Shown here piece after piece: positions 1-11,837 of a DNA stretch of 64,000 nt. Under the pieces are notes generated by a model. It did no database searches and was not told where the DNA came from. It worked only from the letters and a program-made list of their open reading frames with translations. How positions within the stretch are numbered: the first letter of the stretch is position 1; every line of letters starts with the position of its first letter. The DNA is from Diabrotica undecimpunctata (Eukaryota; Arthropoda; Insecta; Coleoptera; Chrysomelidae), in assembly GCF_040954645.1 (NCBI RefSeq), contig NC_092810.1, positions 8,416,185 to 8,480,184 on the forward strand, read 5' to 3'. The translations under genes were made by a program, and so were the position numbers.

Positions 1-457
1 GACTGAAATGTATATGAATGGCATGAATGCGCTTGACATATCATCAGTGTCCTACCACTTGTCTATCAGCCCCACTTCCTTCTACATGACGTGCCCTTCT
101 ACCTGACATCGTCCAGCTACACTTCAAATTTTTTACAAGTTCTAGCTTGCAGAAACTTGTTTTTATTTATAAACTTACATGACTGACAAACACTGTTAGA
201 AAACTAAACATACGTATACAGGAAATTTTTAACGGTTTAAATAAGTGGGTCATATTGACCCGAACGTATCATAGGTAACAATTTAATTTTTATCAAAAAA
301 ATCAGGAAGTTGAAGTTTTAGCTCATATGCAATTGAAAGACCTCAGATTATGTAATAAAGTCACGGAATACCAAAACGTTACGCCGCGTAATAATTTGTA
401 AAATAAGAAATCATTTTTTTTTGGGTCAAATAGACCCGAACAGGACAGCAGGGTTAA
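1..457. mobile_element. possible terminus of a piggyBac-like element
   Basis: The segment ends in GGG followed by TTAA at 454-457. Read on the minus strand this is TTAA then CCCTGCTGTCCTG, which has the form of a piggyBac end (TTAA target followed by a CCC start). A GGGTC...GACCC inverted motif occurs just inside (421-437) and again near 247-263, as expected for subterminal repeats. No transposase frame is visible and the other end would lie outside the window. A chance TTAA is the main alternative. Confidence 0.35.
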
Positions 458-1297
458 GTATATTTTTAATTCTAATACGGTATAAAGTTCTTTGAGTTCG
501 CTAGTTTGTAATATAAATAAATATATTGGTTTCTTTTTATTAAATGTGTAGTTTATGAATAAACTAAGTAAAATACCCCTTTCGTACATAACAATGCAAA
601 CATTGTTCGTCCAAACATTCCGTTAATATAAGCTTTCTATATATCGAACCATCCAATAGAAATAAAAAAAAATGATAATAAAACATGCACAGACGGCTTC
701 CACATTTTCATCGAGATGGGAAATGGGATTCCCTCATATTTTCTACGTTATAGTCATATTCGAACATTTGTTAGACATCTGAAAAACTCCTATAGATGTG
801 GAGATGTGTATAGCTCTGTTTCGTCGGCGAGGAATGTGCATGGCTCATATCCCGATTTGTGTATACGTTTTAGGGTAGCGTGAAGGAAGCTCAATTGTTC
901 GTGAATGTCTTGTAAAAAAGACCGACATTTTACGTACTCAGGTAAAAATAGCAAATTTTTAAAAATAAACAAAAGTATTATTAACGTGTAGTAGTGTGTA
1001 AGGAAAATATGATAGATAATCTTTATATTAATGCTAAATAGGAAATAACAAATAAATAATGATATATCTGTACCTCGGAGGGATACAAAATTATGTCAAT
1101 TTTTTTTCAATTTTGACATTTTTGTCGTATATAATATCATAATAGAGAAAATTTTGCCAGCAATAGTTTCGACTCGTATGACAGTTTGTTGCCTGGCAAT
1201 TTTCGCGAATTAAATTTTGACAGTTAAATCACGTGACGTCAGTCGAGTGTTTATGATAAAAATAATCCAATAAAATAGAGTTGCCTTATAACTATAC
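458..1297. other. AT-rich stretch, no gene recognised
   Basis: Only short frames without recognisable protein motifs are present on either strand. The stretch ends at the TA dinucleotide that is duplicated on both sides of the transposon that follows. Confidence 0.5.
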
Positions 1298-1641
1298 TAT
1301 AGTTTATTTTTATGAACGAGAGAGTAATTAGCATAATTTTAACTGGTAACTCCGACCACTCCATGGGCGTGCTCAAGATTAATTGAAAAATTACTTTGAA
1401 TAATTGTAAAAAATAAATGAATTATTTCAGTGTTATAAAGTGTTATGTGTATGTAAACAAAAGTGACCTCTTTTATTACACACTATATTAGAACTGACTG
1501 GCCTACATTAAAAAGGGTTTTAAAAAATTAACATTTTTTTTAATTTTTAAAAATTACAAAAGAGAAAAAGAGTTTTTAAAACCGTCTAAGGTATGTTAAA
1601 TAGATGAATAAAAATATTAATATAAAACTTACAGCTACTTG

Positions 1642-3009
1642 TTACAAATCCAAATCAGATTCAGAAGATGAACTTTCAGAACCAAGATTTATAATAACTG
1701 GCTCGATCATTTTATCAGTAATATTGTCCAGCTTCCACATTTTTTCCTCTTCTTTAATAGTGTGATTTACTGCCTTTTCCCAGTTTTCAGGTTTTACATT
1801 ATTTACGGCCTCCAAAAACAACTGTTTAACATCATGAATTTTAAAAGTGGTATTTTTTCTTGAAACTTCACTCTTTATCTGTGCCCATGCCAGTTCAATC
1901 GGGTTTAATTCACAATGATATGGTGGGGATCTAAGTACTGTCATTCCACGATTTTTGGCAATTTCATCAATTTCGTATCTTTTAAATTTTTCTTTATGAA
2001 GGGCACACAACGAATAAAGTTCCTTTCTTATAGATCCGGGATGGTACGTAATATTTTTTGAACTCAGCCAATTCTGCAAGTCTTTTTTTAACCAATTGGT
2101 TGTGGGCAGTCCTTCTATAAGTCTGGAGTGATAACTTGCATTATCCATTACTATTACACAGTTCTTAGGAAGAAGATCTATCATTTGTTCGAACCATTCT
2201 TGAAAGACATCAGCGTTCATGTCTTCATGGTAGTCACCGGTACGAGTTGATTCAAAAGTTAATAAACCACCTTTAACAAAACCGTCTGAACTGCCAATGT
2301 GTACTATTATCAGCCTGCGTCCCTTTCCTGATGGTGGGTTTAAACCAGTAGATAAGTTATTTACAAAAGCGTGCCTTTGACTTGTAACAGTTTCATCCTG
2401 CCAAAATTTATTTGGTGTATGACCCTCGTTGATCCATGTTTCATCAAGATAAAATATTTTTCTTTTTTGGTTTCTCATTTCCTTTATGGTTCTTAGAAAA
2501 TGTCTTCTCCATATGACAATATCGCTTCTTTCTAATAAAATAGACTTTCTGGGATTCTTTTTCCAGCGGAAGCCTATTTCTTTTAAAAGTTTCCATAACG
2601 TACTTCGACTCATTTCTGGGTAATCCTTATCATCTCGAACTGAGACAAGAACTTTATCCAATGTTGGAAATTCTTGTCTAAAGAAGAATTCATGCACTTT
2701 CCGTCGAAGTCCTTCTTTAAAATGATATTCTATTTGAAATTTTGGTTTCCCTGGAGCATTACGTGGCATTTGAAAACTACCACATTTCTCTTCTTTAATA
2801 ACTCTGTAAATCGTAGATTTCCCAACACCAAGTGTACTGCTAACTAACTCAACGGTCTCATCAACACTTTCACATAAACGTTTGTCTGTAAATGATTTAA
2901 AACAATTAAATATTAATGTTTTTTCATTAACTGTTAGAGGACCAATTTTTCGGCGTTTACACGGCACTTCCAAATTTTCCATAACACTAGTATACACAAT
3001 AAACTGCAC
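1642..3009 (-). CDS. transposase, IS630/Tc1/mariner superfamily, DD82E type
   Basis: This is an intact 455-residue cut-and-paste transposase that would act in the nucleus on the ends at 1300 and 3724. An N-terminal helix-turn-helix region (about residues 25-75) includes LGVGKSTIYRVIKEE; a second DNA-binding-like part follows to about 160. The catalytic domain shows D189 in FYLDETW, D289 in VIVMDNASYH and E372 in ELNPIELAW. Exactly 82 residues separate the second D from E, far more than the 34-41 of Tc1 and mariner, and this spacing defines the Sailor group. The first ATG is at 3009, but the ATG at residue 10 (2982; MENLEVPCKRRKIGP) gives a more typical start. The C-terminus is acidic and serine-rich. 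No stop or frameshift interrupts it, so it may be active. Family assignment rests on the spacing and the element ends. Confidence 0.9.
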   Translation of the reverse strand: MQFIVYTSVMENLEVPCKRRKIGPLTVNEKTLIFNCFKSFTDKRLCESVDETVELVSSTLGVGKSTIYRVIKEEKCGSFQMPRNAPGKPKFQIEYHFKEGLRRKVHEFFFRQEFPTLDKVLVSVRDDKDYPEMSRSTLWKLLKEIGFRWKKNPRKSILLERSDIVIWRRHFLRTIKEMRNQKRKIFYLDETWINEGHTPNKFWQDETVTSQRHAFVNNLSTGLNPPSGKGRRLIIVHIGSSDGFVKGGLLTFESTRTGDYHEDMNADVFQEWFEQMIDLLPKNCVIVMDNASYHSRLIEGLPTTNWLKKDLQNWLSSKNITYHPGSIRKELYSLCALHKEKFKRYEIDEIAKNRGMTVLRSPPYHCELNPIELAWAQIKSEVSRKNTTFKIHDVKQLFLEAVNNVKPENWEKAVNHTIKEEEKMWKLDNITDKMIEPVIINLGSESSSSESDLDL

Positions 3010-3226
3010 CTTGCAACTGAAGTACCTACTTTTAGTGAACTGTTAAGAATTTTGAATACGCCACTTGGACCTTCCTATATACAAAATGGAAAAACCCACT
3101 ATCACATTTTCTGTGGAATAAGTTTAGAAGGTAATTATCTAGTCAATTACTGTAGTAGATTCCTGGAATTAAAGAATTAAATGTTTGATTGTTGAAACCC
3201 TTACTTCGTGGAATGCACTCATTTCA

Positions 3227-3396
3227 GATAAAATAAAACGTTTTATTTTATCTAAAGAATTAAACTTTATTTTGCAAATAGGCAAAGAATTAAACTTTAT
3301 TTTGCAAATAGGCAAAGAATTAAACTTTATTTTGCAAATAGATAAAATAAAACGTTTTATTTTATCTAAAGAATTAAACTTTATTTTGCAAATAGG
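3227..3396. repeat. 30-bp tandem repeats between two copies of a 26-bp palindrome
   Basis: A 30-bp unit starting AAAGAATTAAACTTTATTTT is repeated three times in tandem and once more after an interruption. A perfect 26-bp palindrome (GATAAAATAAAAC and its complement) occurs at 3227-3252 and again at 3341-3366. The block lies upstream of the transposase start, inside the element, where transposase-binding repeats are often found. That role is inference. The short open frame across the repeats is a by-product of the 30-bp period. Confidence 0.8.
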
Positions 3397-3726
3397 TAGG
3401 TACTTATTAAACTTTTATTGGTTATATATAACCAATAAAATAAACATCTTACATTTCTTGCAAATTCATTAGTACCTGTTAACCTCCATCACTCCGACAC
3501 TGGCAACCTTATTTAGGGATTAGTAACCCTCACAACTATTGTATTCTATTCTGCTCCAACCTTTATACCTGGTGGTCATACTCAATTTAAAATTGTTTTC
3601 CTATATACTTCTGTAAACTTGTTGACAAATATCTGTTTTTCATTGAGTCACCCGTATTAACAGTTTAGGGATTTGCATACATAATTTATTGTTTTATTAC
3701 TCTCTCATACATAAAAATACACTATA

Positions 3727-5230
3727 GCAAAGTACCCACAAATACTCACAATCCAATGTTATTACTGTTTGATATGGTTATACTTTACTAAAATAAACAA
3801 TTTTTTTAATTAAATAAAAAAACAATTATAAGGATTCGAAATATCTAAGAAAAACAAACTATAAACTCCTTCTATGTATAGATACCAAAGTAAATATTTA
3901 GTAAATATCTGTAACAAAATTAATAGAAACAAAATTATATAAAACAGCATAAAAATTCCTATTAACAAAACTCACATTATATTAGAAAATATTACCAAAC
4001 AATACATATATTTTAATCAATATACAAATCATAAAACAACTGTATCCATTTTGATATTTTATCTAATTTATACATTTTAAAGACAGGTTCGTTATCGACT
4101 AAGCACAAAAAGCAGTAATTTTAGACGACCAACCTACAAACTATTTTTTGGACCAAATACTTGTAATAAATCACATACTTGGATTTAATTAGTTGACCAT
4201 AAAACATATATAAAGCATTTTAGACGATATCAGGAAGTAATTGGTCAAGTAAATAACCAATTACTGCTGTATATTGACTCATTTAAATGAAATAGGTAGA
4301 TCATTTAACGAATCGTCATCACTCAGAAGTTTCTACTAAATGATTACACCCATATGGAGACGGACACTGTGCATGCGCTGATAGAGCGAAAGAGAAAAAA
4401 AAACACAATTTCTATTTTAACGCCCTATAGAGGAAGTCAACTTTTGTATTCATTAAACAGCAATACGTTATTAATAAATTTGATACATATCTCCAAATGA
4501 TCACTTTTGGATAAGCTGGAGAGAAAAAGCACCCGGTACAGAAAGTATGCCAAGAGATATTTGGGGGTCGAGGTCTTATGAAGCTATCCTGAAAATTGTA
4601 GCCTGTTATGTATGAGTGATACAGTATGTCGCCTGGCACCTAGACTACTAGGACTGGCAGCAGATGGTCAGATAAACCTCAATGAAATATACCGTACATA
4701 ATATGAAACTAGAAGATTTTAAAAATTTTAGGTCATTGTATGATGTCAAAACATTGCAAAATCTGCCTTTGATTAATAGAAAAGGAAACATTAACAAAAA
4801 ACAAGTTCTGTCAAGCTGTTTAATTGCAAGTAAAACAAAACGGCATGAAAACTCTATTCTCGAAAAGTAATTTTTATGATGAAAATCGGGAGATTGACCT
4901 TGTTAGGTTTCGAAGTTACATTGCCAAAAGATTTGCAACTGGTATCACTAAGTCCTATACCTATATCATAACAAAAGTTTAATGATCTATTGGCATTACT
5001 GTCATTTTAGTAAATTTTGCCATGATTTTTATTAAAACTTAAAGCATACTAGTAATACTAATACTGACTATCCAGAGGTAGACTTACTGGAGAATGACTG
5101 AGTCGTTTGTACGTAAAATACCACTTTGGTTATATACATAAATGTATTTTTTGTATTGGTAAAGGTGAGTTGTATGCTTAAATAAATTTTGTAAGTCAAA
5201 TAGTATTGTAGTTGTTATTCTTACACTCTT
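3727..5230. other. AT-rich stretch, no gene recognised
   Basis: Short frames on both strands (for example 4412-4639 and 4682-4870) show no recognisable motif or homologous pattern. I see no element ends here. Confidence 0.5.
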
Positions 5231-5237
5231 CTTCTTC

Positions 5238-5400
5238 TTAGCCTTCTGTCGTCCTTGTTTGGACATAGGCCTCTCCCAACTCCTTTCATCGGTCTCTATC
5301 CTGAGCAACATATTTCCAATTTGTTCCGGTTATTCTTTTAATGTCATCAACCCATCTCATCTGTGGTCTTCCTCTTGGTCGTTTACTTTCGTAAGGTCTC
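5238..5400 (-). pseudogene. C-terminal tail of a non-LTR retrotransposon reverse transcriptase
   Basis: Minus-strand translation gives a RPRGRPQMRWVDD motif, then a tryptophan-containing segment (TGTNWKYVAQDR) and an end at about 5238 just before a GAAGAAG run. This is the usual C-terminus of insect RTE-like endonuclease/reverse-transcriptase proteins. One in-frame stop follows the DR. Only about 54 codons remain, as expected of a heavily 5'-truncated copy. Confidence 0.65.
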
Positions 5401-5609
5401 CACTACATTCTTACACTACAATAATTTTATTAGAGCGCTACAACACTATGGCCATTAAAACGGTTAAAAAATACAGAAACAATTTGTTTTTTATTTATAA
5501 CAAATGCATTATGTAGATAACAATAAATAAAATGTTCTGTTAAAATATTGTATCAATATTTCAATAAATAGCTGCTAATAGCTAACACTTTTTGGTAAAA
5601 AAAAGTTTA

Positions 5610-6490
5610 AAACTGCTCTCCTGTAAAGTTATGAAAATGGACATAAGACAATGTTGTATCTTTCCCAGATACACATCTACTTGTTTTGCAATTCAAGAAA
5701 CGAAAAGAATGAAAATGAATCTACGGTTAATCAGCAAATTGAGATGGCCATACTTAGGGACATGTAAAAAGGACGGTAGTCTATTATATTATTCTGGTAA
5801 TAGCACATAAGATACGCATCACGGAAATGGTGTACATATATTAGTAATATCAGAATTGAGTAAATATGTGAACAACTTTGTACCAGTCTCAGATAGAATA
5901 CTATTACTCCAAATAAATACTCAACCCTTTAAAACCAATATACTTCAAATATATGCCCCGACTGCTGATAGGAAATATGACGCTAAAGTCGAAAAGCTCT
6001 ATGATCAAATCCTGATATTTTACACAAGCTTAAAAAACATAATTTTTTTTATAATATAAACCACTTCAATGCAAATATTGGAGAAGGTCGATGAGGTCAA
6101 ACTATGGGTCCCTATGATCTAGGACAACCTAACGATCGAGGACAGAGATTATATGAGTTTTGTAAAGATAACGACATGGTCATTGCAAACACCTGGTATA
6201 AACTACCCAAGCGACGACTATGCACTTGGAAAACTCCATTTGACGATGAAAGGAGCTCTGAGCTTTCACGAAACCAAATAGATTATATTATAAGTAGTTG
6301 TAATTAAGATCTTCCGAAATACCGCCAGAAAGATCACTACATTTCCAGGAGCAGATATTGAATAGGATGACCAACCCCTTGTGGCAGATATTAAACTAAG
6401 GTTAAAACGAATCCAACAACAAAATCAAAAAAACATTATAATTAATTTTGACGATATAAACATAAAAGATAACATTCAACGTAATTGCAG
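5610..6490 (+). pseudogene. decayed APE-type endonuclease domain of an RTE-like retrotransposon
   Basis: Successive frames read like the endonuclease half of a non-LTR polyprotein: AIQETKRM near 5690, LYYSGNST and HGNGVHI near 5785-5840, VPVSDRILLLQI and ILQIYAPTADR near 5880-5965, then GQPNDRGQRLYEF (6120-6160), a tryptophan-rich CTWKTPFDDE and RNQIDYII at 6270-6295. QETKR, YAPT and NQIDYI correspond to conserved endonuclease blocks. At least four stops or frameshifts separate them, so the copy is dead. The reverse transcriptase part is not seen downstream; a Gypsy remnant begins instead. Confidence 0.7.
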
Positions 6491-6599
6491 ACTTCGTTCA
6501 CCAGCAGAGGACAGAAAATGATCAGCAGGCCATTACCATCACAGCCACACGGTTCCAGGTTCTTAAAATCCATAACAGGACGAAGCAGTGACAGTTTAG

Positions 6600-7800
6600 A
6601 TGCCGATGGACTTCTCAATAGTCATCCAGCTGGAAGAATTCACCGGAATGCCTACGGCCTTTCGAGAAGACCATGCTAGGATTCTGAAAGCGCCAAAAAA
6701 ACGAGAATTTGGCAGTTAAAAACCATAGAGGGCGAAATTAATGAAAAAGTTCTATAAGCACTGAACAAAAAAAAAACCTCCACGCTAAGCAGAAGAAACA
6801 TATAGATCCAAATATAGTCGTGAGCAAAAGAAAGATTCAAATCTAAAGCTGGTCCGTGAGCTGGCGAAAGAGCCAGATCTAAAGGTAGATCGTTAGCAGA
6901 AAAAAGTTCCAGATCTAAACATGGTCCGTGAGTGGCTGGACAGCGGAGCTAGGCCACAGTGGTGGGAAATTACCAACTATGGGCAAGAAGATTAGGGTTA
7001 CTGACTTCAGTGGAACCCCTTGGGTCCACGTCTTTCCATAAGAACGAGTTGTTGTTTTTGGATCATTTCTAATAAAAACATCAGGAAACAAGTATTTGAT
7101 GATTGCTATAAATTATTTTAACAAATGACCAAAAGTACTTGCACTAGAGAACCAAGAAGGAATCACAGTTGGTAAGGTCCTGCTTGAGAATGTCAATTCC
7201 TGACATGTGTTTCATTTTTGCTTTATTCTGATCAGGATCCTAACCTCAAATCGGAAGTTTAGAAGACCGTGATGGCTTTGGTGGGAATTAAAAATACCAG
7301 AATGACACCACTTTATCCTCAGTTCGACGGCATGGTACAAAGATATAACCGGACCATCAACAACTACCTGTCCCTGTTTCTACACGAAAATTAGAGAAAC
7401 TGGGACAAATAAGTGCCTCTGTTTCTACTAGATTAACAAAGCTCCCAGCAGAAAGCAACTTGCTACACTCCAAGCAATGTTATTGACTGGTCGAGAGATA
7501 AAGTATCCCATGGGTCTCCTACATGGCAATCTGCCAGACGGAGAGGTCGGGTAAGAAACACTCCCCGAGTATATCAGCGGCTTAAAAGGTCGACTGGTTA
7601 CGGTCCACAATTTCGCCGGGAATAAGCTACAACTCACCAGTGACCGGATGAAGATTCGACTAGAGATTCACTTCCTTTAGCTTTAAGGAAGGTGATGCAG
7701 TTTGGCTTTACCAACCAACCAGAAGGAAAGGTCTAAGTAATAAGGTGACTGCGGCCTTGGAAGGGAGCGTACCTGGTTACTAAGAAATTGGTGTTATTGA
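6600..7800 (+). pseudogene. decayed Ty3/Gypsy pol remnant: RNase H end, linker and integrase
   Basis: Near 6630-6675 the frame reads GRIHRNAYGLSRRPC, matching the motif that closes the RNase H domain of Ty3/Gypsy pol. Downstream are linker motifs (LVREWLDSGARPQWWEI, about 6915-6970) and the integrase core: SDQDPNLKSEV near 7228, then TPLYPQFDGMVQRYNRTINN at about 7300-7360, followed by the stretch after the catalytic glutamate region and an FxxGDAVWLYQP-like C-terminal domain near 7680-7725. Many stops and frameshifts are present. Gag, protease and most of the reverse transcriptase are missing. I describe the breaks only and make no repaired reading. Confidence 0.75.
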
Positions 7801-7802
7801 AG

Positions 7803-8170
7803 GGTGTTATTGAAAGACTGTGTTTATGAAGGGCAGAATCCACCGGCCTGGTCCATTCACTGGAATAACGGTCCTGTAATTATATCGAAAATTCTACCTG
7901 GCGTTCTATCAATGCTTTACTTGCGATATTTCCCCTAGGATTTTGCATTGAAAGCGCGGACTCGTTGTTCATGCCTTCAATGGCAATCTTTACAACATCT
8001 TGTTGTATATAAAAACAGCTGTAACAACTTTAAACAGACAGCTTTTATGCGATTAGCAAAGTGTTTATTTTGTAAAGCAATATATGATAATTTATTATAA
8101 TTAAGATATTTGTTGTTTAGATATTTAGTTATTCACTTAATCCTTGAACCCACAGAAGAACGTAACAATA
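7803..8170 (+). repeat. probable 3' long terminal repeat or 3' flank of the Gypsy remnant
   Basis: This stretch directly follows the integrase C-terminus. It contains a TATA box (TATATAAAAA, 8006-8015) and short T/A-rich polyadenylation-like sequence, begins near a TGTT and ends near AACGTAACA. That is LTR-like in layout, but no second copy lies upstream in the window, so the limits cannot be confirmed. Confidence 0.35.
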
Positions 8171-10240
8171 ATATCTAGTGATTTTTTTCTAATGCCATCC
8201 ATAATTAAAAAGCATATTTTGAATGTTGTTAAATACTTACTGCCAAAATCTTTGTCTTTCTGCTCCTGAATAAGAGATGAGATAAATAATTATTCAAGTT
8301 TTTTTGATTTTCTGTTAGTGTTAAATATATATAAATTTCTTTCGTACTAACAGACAACCTTGTGACTGGTAGTCTGCTAAACAATGAACTTGAAGAGATA
8401 AAGTACATGTAATGTCATTTTGTGAATGGTTAAGATGACAACTTTATCTTGCGACTTACAGGAACAGAAAGTGCCTCATTAGCACGAACACCATATATCA
8501 GGGCCGCATTTCTAGTCAGTTAGGTATCTTAGCGTTTAGTTAAATGCGGAATAATAATACGAGTCAACTGACAATTTTTTAAAATGTTGATATTTTTGGG
8601 CAAATGTACATACAACTTTTTTAATGAAGTTTAATACTTATTTTTGTTTGGGGCTTTCCCACACACCCCAAAACGTGTTGTTTTGTTATAATAACACTTC
8701 AAATAAAAATAAATATGTCAATAGGTAACTTAGATAAGGGTAAGTAATATTTATGCAGTTTTGAAATATATTTAATTCTTAGGATTCAATTTGTTTTAAA
8801 TGCCATGCATTACAAAATGGTGGTCGAGGTTAGATGTCTAACAGTGAGACATCAAATTAGGTTCAACATTGAGACTCTCATTGTTGAACTTTGATAATAA
8901 CTATGAATAAGTATTTTATTGATTTGCGATTTGTATCAAATATGGAATCAAAAAAGAGAAAAATAGAAAACTGCTCTGAAGAACACATGAAAGAAGCTCG
9001 GACTCGGAAGCTTCAAGTATTAAACTCAAAACGTAGTCTAAATCTCTAAATATCAATCACAACACCTCACACACGCTGCACTTGTTGGAAACAGAATACT
9101 TTCTAACCAAACGTAAAAATAAAAAAAGTACCAACTCATCAGATAGTGTAAAACAGACCCCATAAATTAAAATCGGAGACAGGAGGATCCCGAATTTTGA
9201 GTGGTCATTATCGTTATTCCTTAAGTGGAAACACTTGTTGGTGCATTCCAGCATTCGAGAATTGACGCGTTGTTGCATTGTGTATAATATTGAATGAGAA
9301 ATGGATTTTAATATATTTATGTATATTATACAATTCTGAATTCAATCAGTAAGTATAAGAAAAAAGTAGACGCGGGCATATTTTAAAAATACATTGAAAA
9401 TTAGGACTTTAAATTTGGAAGAATGAAACCTGTAAAATTTCTATACATTACTATAGGAAAAATTCATTTTATGGCCGCCATTTTTAAACCGGTTCGAATT
9501 TTTTAAATTTTAAACCTTAGGGGGAATCTACTTAACAATCTGTTTAATTATTCGAAAAAATTATTCTCCTATCTATCACCGTTTAGGAGGAGTATTGCGC
9601 ACAAGAAAAGGGCTTAGCCTTTTAGTATATACGATTTTTAATATTGTTTATTTGTATTTTTTGTTCAAACGTGTTTTTTAGTAAGTTCTTCGTAATATAA
9701 CTTAAAAGAAGTTATATATGAATGTAAGCCAAGTCCACTTCTGTATCAAATGCTGTATCATATGAGGTTTTGATGTTAAGTCACAACGTATCCATTTGGA
9801 GGAAACAAATGATGTCTAAACATTTATAGTAAGTGTAGACAGTTGCCGTTATCTCTAACGTCATTTGCATGATGTGCTATTTATTTTATAAAGAAGGTGT
9901 TGATAAAGTATTTCTACAGCATATGTGTATGAAAGCAATCGTAGGTATATGTCTTCTCAGAGCCTTCTTTTAGTGCATTATTAATAATTATACGTCTAAT
10001 AATGTATTGGATGTTTCATAAATTATGTCATGTAATTATTGACGAATTTGACAGATACCAGGATCGTACTTAGCCACATGTGAAAAGCTTATGAAATTAA
10101 ACTAGTATTTTTATTGGAAGGTGGATTAAATGGTAAACAATATTGTTTATTAATTTTATAAATATGGAAACATTTAAAAATGACAAAAAAATACATTTTT
10201 GGTTTTTATATAATACACGCATAGTTAGTTTGTTTTCTAG
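8171..10240. other. AT-rich stretch, no gene recognised
   Basis: A 35-codon frame at 8942-9049 (MESKKRKIENCSEEH start) could be the broken beginning of a transposase but is too short to assign. A small hairpin lies at 8861-8890 (GTTCAACA...TGTTGAAC). Nothing else is recognisable. Confidence 0.45.
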
Positions 10241-10244
10241 TTAT

Positions 10245-10720
10245 CATCATCATCATCACTGGCTCGACAACCCTTTTTGGGTCTTAACCTGTTCCAGGAT
10301 TTTTCTCCATTCTAATCTGTTTCGTGCTTTTTTTCTCCAGTTTTTTATTTTTAAGTTTGGTATATCATTTTCTATTTGTTCTAAGTATCTCAGCTTCGGT
10401 CTTCCTCTTGTTCTTTTTCCTACTGGCATCTATTTAAATATTTTGTCTGGTATTTCGCCTTCTTCCATTCTTTCTACATGTCCTATCCAACGCAGCCGTC
10501 CTATTTTAATGAATGTTATAATATCCGGATCCTGGTATATTTTGTATAGTTCAGAGTTGTATCTTCTTCGCCATATTCCGTTTTCTTTTGTGCCCTTATA
10601 TATGTGTCGCAAGATTTTTCTTTCGAAGGTGGCTAACAACGTTTCTTCTCTTCTACTGAGTGTCCAGGTTTCTGAGCCGTATGTGAGTACCGGTCTTATT
10701 AGTTATACGTTCAAATAATT
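10245..10720 (-). pseudogene. C-terminal part of an RTE-like reverse transcriptase
   Basis: The minus strand reads from a SETWTL block (about 10690) through LLATFERKILRHIYKG, WRRRYNSELYKIY, IKIGRLRWIGHVERM and, after an in-frame stop near 10430, GKRTRGRPKLRYLEQIE and RNRLEWRKILEQ. These blocks in this order form the C-terminal region of a common insect endonuclease/reverse-transcriptase family, also seen in this window at 57760-58130 and 62480-63345. The palm motifs are missing, so this is a 5'-truncated insertion. Confidence 0.75.
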
Positions 10721-11110
10721 TGCCTTCATTTCTTGTCAACACAAAAAAGACGGTTTTCAAACATGTTTATTGGGTAAATAATGTAATTGTATCACGATAT
10801 ATCAACTAATGATATAGTATCCAATATGCACACTGTTTAAGAGTGGGGGAACCAAGAGATATTTTGGAGTGGGATGGGAGGGGTCATGGTGTCATATTCG
10901 TATTTATTTATTATTAATTTAGATTCAAAACTAGTGGCTACTGATTCGTTTATTGTAATGGAATAATGAAAATCTTTTTGGATACCTTTTTGTCAATCGT
11001 TTTTTAGTTGGTAAAGAAATTCCTAACGCCACAACTATACGCTGAAATACCAAAAGGGGAAACAATTTTATTTTCATCCTAATTTTAAACTTACTTTACG
11101 AACAGCAAAA
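10721..11110. other. no gene recognised
   Basis: AT-rich DNA with a short G-rich patch near 10850-10890. No motif is seen. Confidence 0.4.
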
Positions 11111-11116
11111 TAGAGC

Positions 11117-11118
<2 letters not shown>

Positions 11119-11158
<40 letters not shown>
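11119..11158. repeat. (TA)n microsatellite
   Basis: Uninterrupted alternating TA of about 40 bp. Confidence 0.95.
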
Positions 11159-11161
<3 letters not shown>

Positions 11162-11209
11162 GAGCTCTGATCACAAAAAAACAGGTTTCTGTTTTCCCAC
11201 TGAAAAAAC

Positions 11210-11837
11210 TCGTTTCATCATGTTTTCTAAGAAAAAAATTTCACAAACACCCCCTACCTAAGACTATGTGATGAGAAACTAAAACGTGTTACGTCAATAA
11301 AGTTCTTGGGCATGACATTTGAAGACACCCCAAGCTGAAAACTTCATATTACAAATTTGATCCTATCTTGTTATAAGCTAATAAATCTTATAAAAACTGG
11401 CCAATAAAGAATGGAGTGCGGATCGCCAAACACTTTTGATGTTATACAGAACATTAATCAGATCAAAATTAGATTATGGATCTACTGTGTATTCTACAGC
11501 CACTAAGACTTTATTTAAGTGTAGCATACGCCGCAAAAATCAAGTCTAACTCTAACTATTACTGAAACGACTATCCAAAATTGTTTTACAAAAAAGTTCA
11601 AAAGTCTCTTCCTAAATAAGCCAAAAACAGTTAAACCCTTCTAAACAAGGATTAGAAGCTAATTAAATCAAATAAACTACACGTTCCTTTTAATAATATG
11701 CTTCACAGCTAAAAGGATTATACACATATATACACAGAAACATCTCAATCAAATGCAGGTACTGGTGCTGATGTCATAAACCCAACAGACAAATAAATGC
11801 AAACTCCCTTTAGAGTACTTTATTTACTCTCCTAAAC
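11210..11837 (+). pseudogene. Jockey-like reverse transcriptase remnant, 5' part of a split copy
   Basis: The plus strand reads VTSIKFLGMTFED near 11290 and then, across frameshifts, INNLILSC-like, a KEWGADRQTLL-like block near 11410-11440, LIRSKLDYGSTVYSTATKT at about 11455-11510 and a following basic segment. IKFLG plus RSKLDYGS is typical of the region behind the catalytic palm in Jockey-clade reverse transcriptases. The remnant is interrupted at 11837 by the hAT element and seems to resume at 14441. Confidence 0.65.

Larger units (their letters stand above)
1300..3724 (-). mobile_element. full-length DD82E (Sailor-type) Tc1/mariner-related transposon
   Basis: The 2,425-bp element has terminal inverted repeats of about 29 bp (1300-1328 and 3696-3724) that agree at 26 positions; both start TAGT, followed by a shared TATTTTTATG and GAGAGAGTAAT. 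A TA lies directly outside each end (1298-1299 and 3725-3726), which is the target duplication of this superfamily. One intact transposase gene on the minus strand fills the middle. Between the gene start and the right end is a tandem and palindromic repeat block. Intact ends plus an open frame suggest a fairly recent copy. Confidence 0.88.

Noticed and set aside
3227..3396. CRISPR array
   Set aside because: Repeats are directly tandem without unique spacers and the context is an insect transposon.
3185..3472. 95-codon plus-strand frame with repeated ELNFILQIG
   Set aside because: It is generated by 30-bp AT-rich tandem repeats whose period is a multiple of three; no promoter or homologous protein pattern supports it.
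6600..7800. An intact endogenous retrovirus
   Set aside because: Only decayed pol fragments are present, with many stops, and no envelope or gag is visible.
10143..10718. 191-codon plus-strand frame
   Set aside because: It is antisense to the RTE-like C-terminal coding sequence on the minus strand, which has clear motifs.
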